A stretch of DNA of 21,215 nt from a bacterium (GTDB lineage: Bacteria; Babelota; Babeliae; Babelales; JABDEC01), in the NCBI GenBank assembly GCA_947481115.1, contig CANKEI010000011.1, positions 1-21,215 of the forward strand, read 5' to 3'. Shown piece by piece: positions 20,885 to 21,215 of the stretch; within the stretch, counting starts at the first letter, position 1, and each line of letters begins with the position of its first letter. Under the pieces are notes generated by a model. The model was not told the DNA's origin. It saw only the letters and a list, made by a program, of their open reading frames with translations, and did no database searches. The translations under genes were made by a program, and so were the position numbers.

Positions 20885-20988
20885 CTCGCTCCAGGCGTCG
20901 TCAGAGGCTATGCCGGACACGGTCGTCCCGACGTGTAGCCCGGAGAAGTCTTAACGAAGCCTGGGGTGTAATCGAGGGATGTTGCGAG
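20885..20988. repeat. Nested GC-rich palindromic repeat in an intergenic region
   Basis: CTCGC (20885-20889) pairs with GCGAG (20984-20988), CCAGGC (20891-20896) with GCCTGG (20959-20964). An inner hairpin at 20913-20943 is built from CCGG, ACAC and GTCG arms. The right end holds ATCGAGGGATGTTGCG, identical to the ligase insert at 14517-14532. The remainder of the pheS-IS gap (20663-21068) holds imperfect CCCAAG and TTATAG repeats near 20680-20735 and no gene I can support. Confidence 0.65.
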
Positions 20989-21068
20989 CAGAAACTGTGA
21001 ATTACGGAAGAAGTCTAATATCTAAATAATATTCCAAACTGACCTAAACTCTTGTTTTTATAGCTGTA

Positions 21069-21215
21069 TGGTGAACCCCTAAATTCGGACCACTAGCTAA
21101 GATATAATTTTGCCTTCAAAATAGTAATAGCCAGGAGGCAAATATGATACGAAAAAAACATAGTGCTAGTTTTAAGGCCAAAGTAGCGTTAGATGCTATT
21201 AAAGGCGAGTTAACA
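21069..21215 (+). mobile_element. Left end of an IS3-family insertion sequence (runs off the window)
   Basis: TGGTGAACCCC at 21069 followed by TAAATTCGGACCA (to 21092) is of the type seen at IS3-family terminal inverted repeats, starting with TG. A transposase orfA with a strong ribosome binding site begins 52 bases inside. The right end, orfB and target duplication are outside the window. Confidence 0.75.
21144..21215 (+). CDS. IS3-family transposase OrfA, N-terminal fragment (window edge)
   Basis: Twenty-four codons are visible: MIRKKHSASFKAKVALDAIK then GELT. KHSASFKAKVALDAIKGE is the conserved start of the HTH_Tnp_1/IS3 OrfA helix-turn-helix, which binds the element ends. AGGAGG lies five bases before the ATG. 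Cut off by the window end only; no sign of damage. Confidence 0.88.
   Translation, partial: MIRKKHSASFKAKVALDAIKGELT

Overview
The window looks like a chromosomal segment of an AT-rich, Gram-negative-type bacterium with a compact genome. Evidence: a lipoprotein with a lipobox, MreC, Glu/Asp-tRNA amidotransferase subunits GatA and GatC, and tRNAs with genomically encoded CCA. Several traits recall host-associated, reduced-genome lineages: an archaeal-type ATP-dependent DNA ligase, decayed toxin-antitoxin and GIY-YIG genes, a Hint-type secreted toxin, and a lipoprotein glycosyltransferase of a type I also associate with giant viruses. My best guess is Candidatus Dependentiae (TM6), as an inference from gene style only. 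TGA and TAG both act as ordinary stops.

Layout. 1-3220 is an accessory island: a secreted Hint/colicin-E3-like toxin with an overlapping immunity-like gene (minus strand), a HigA-like antitoxin remnant fused in frame in front of the toxin, two broken antitoxin-like genes (plus strand), a GIY-YIG nuclease killed by one TGA, and a palindromic repeat. 3262-3650 holds a tRNA cluster (Val-Asn-Asp, minus strand) with a good sigma70-type promoter. 3785-4742 is a signal peptide peptidase with its own terminator. 4749-7675 carries mreC, a tRNA-dihydrouridine synthase and a PAP2 phosphatase. 7778-11639 is a tight minus-strand operon: rsmG, a MATE transporter, gatC, gatA.

11725-13316 (plus strand) has a secreted orphan protein and an orphan KGPDC/HUMPS-family decarboxylase-like enzyme. 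It runs head-on, with no gap, into the ATP-dependent DNA ligase (13317-15545, minus). The ligase is swollen by low-complexity stretches and by an in-frame GC-rich repeat element with inverted ends. 15640-18487 (minus) has a GT-like lipoprotein whose frame continues after its TAG stop into a cysteine-rich tail ending at a terminator, then a BrnQ-type transporter and two small membrane/secreted proteins. 18523-20662 holds galU and pheS. 20683-21068 is non-coding with a nested GC-rich palindrome sharing a 16-nt core with the ligase insert, and the window ends inside an IS3-family element.

How the genes work together: most of the window is housekeeping (translation: gatCA, pheS, tRNAs, rsmG, dus; envelope: mreC, sppA, galU, PAP2). 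The points of interest are the toxin/immunity island at the left edge, the protein-coding repeat insertion in the ligase, and the cysteine-rich tail behind a stop codon.
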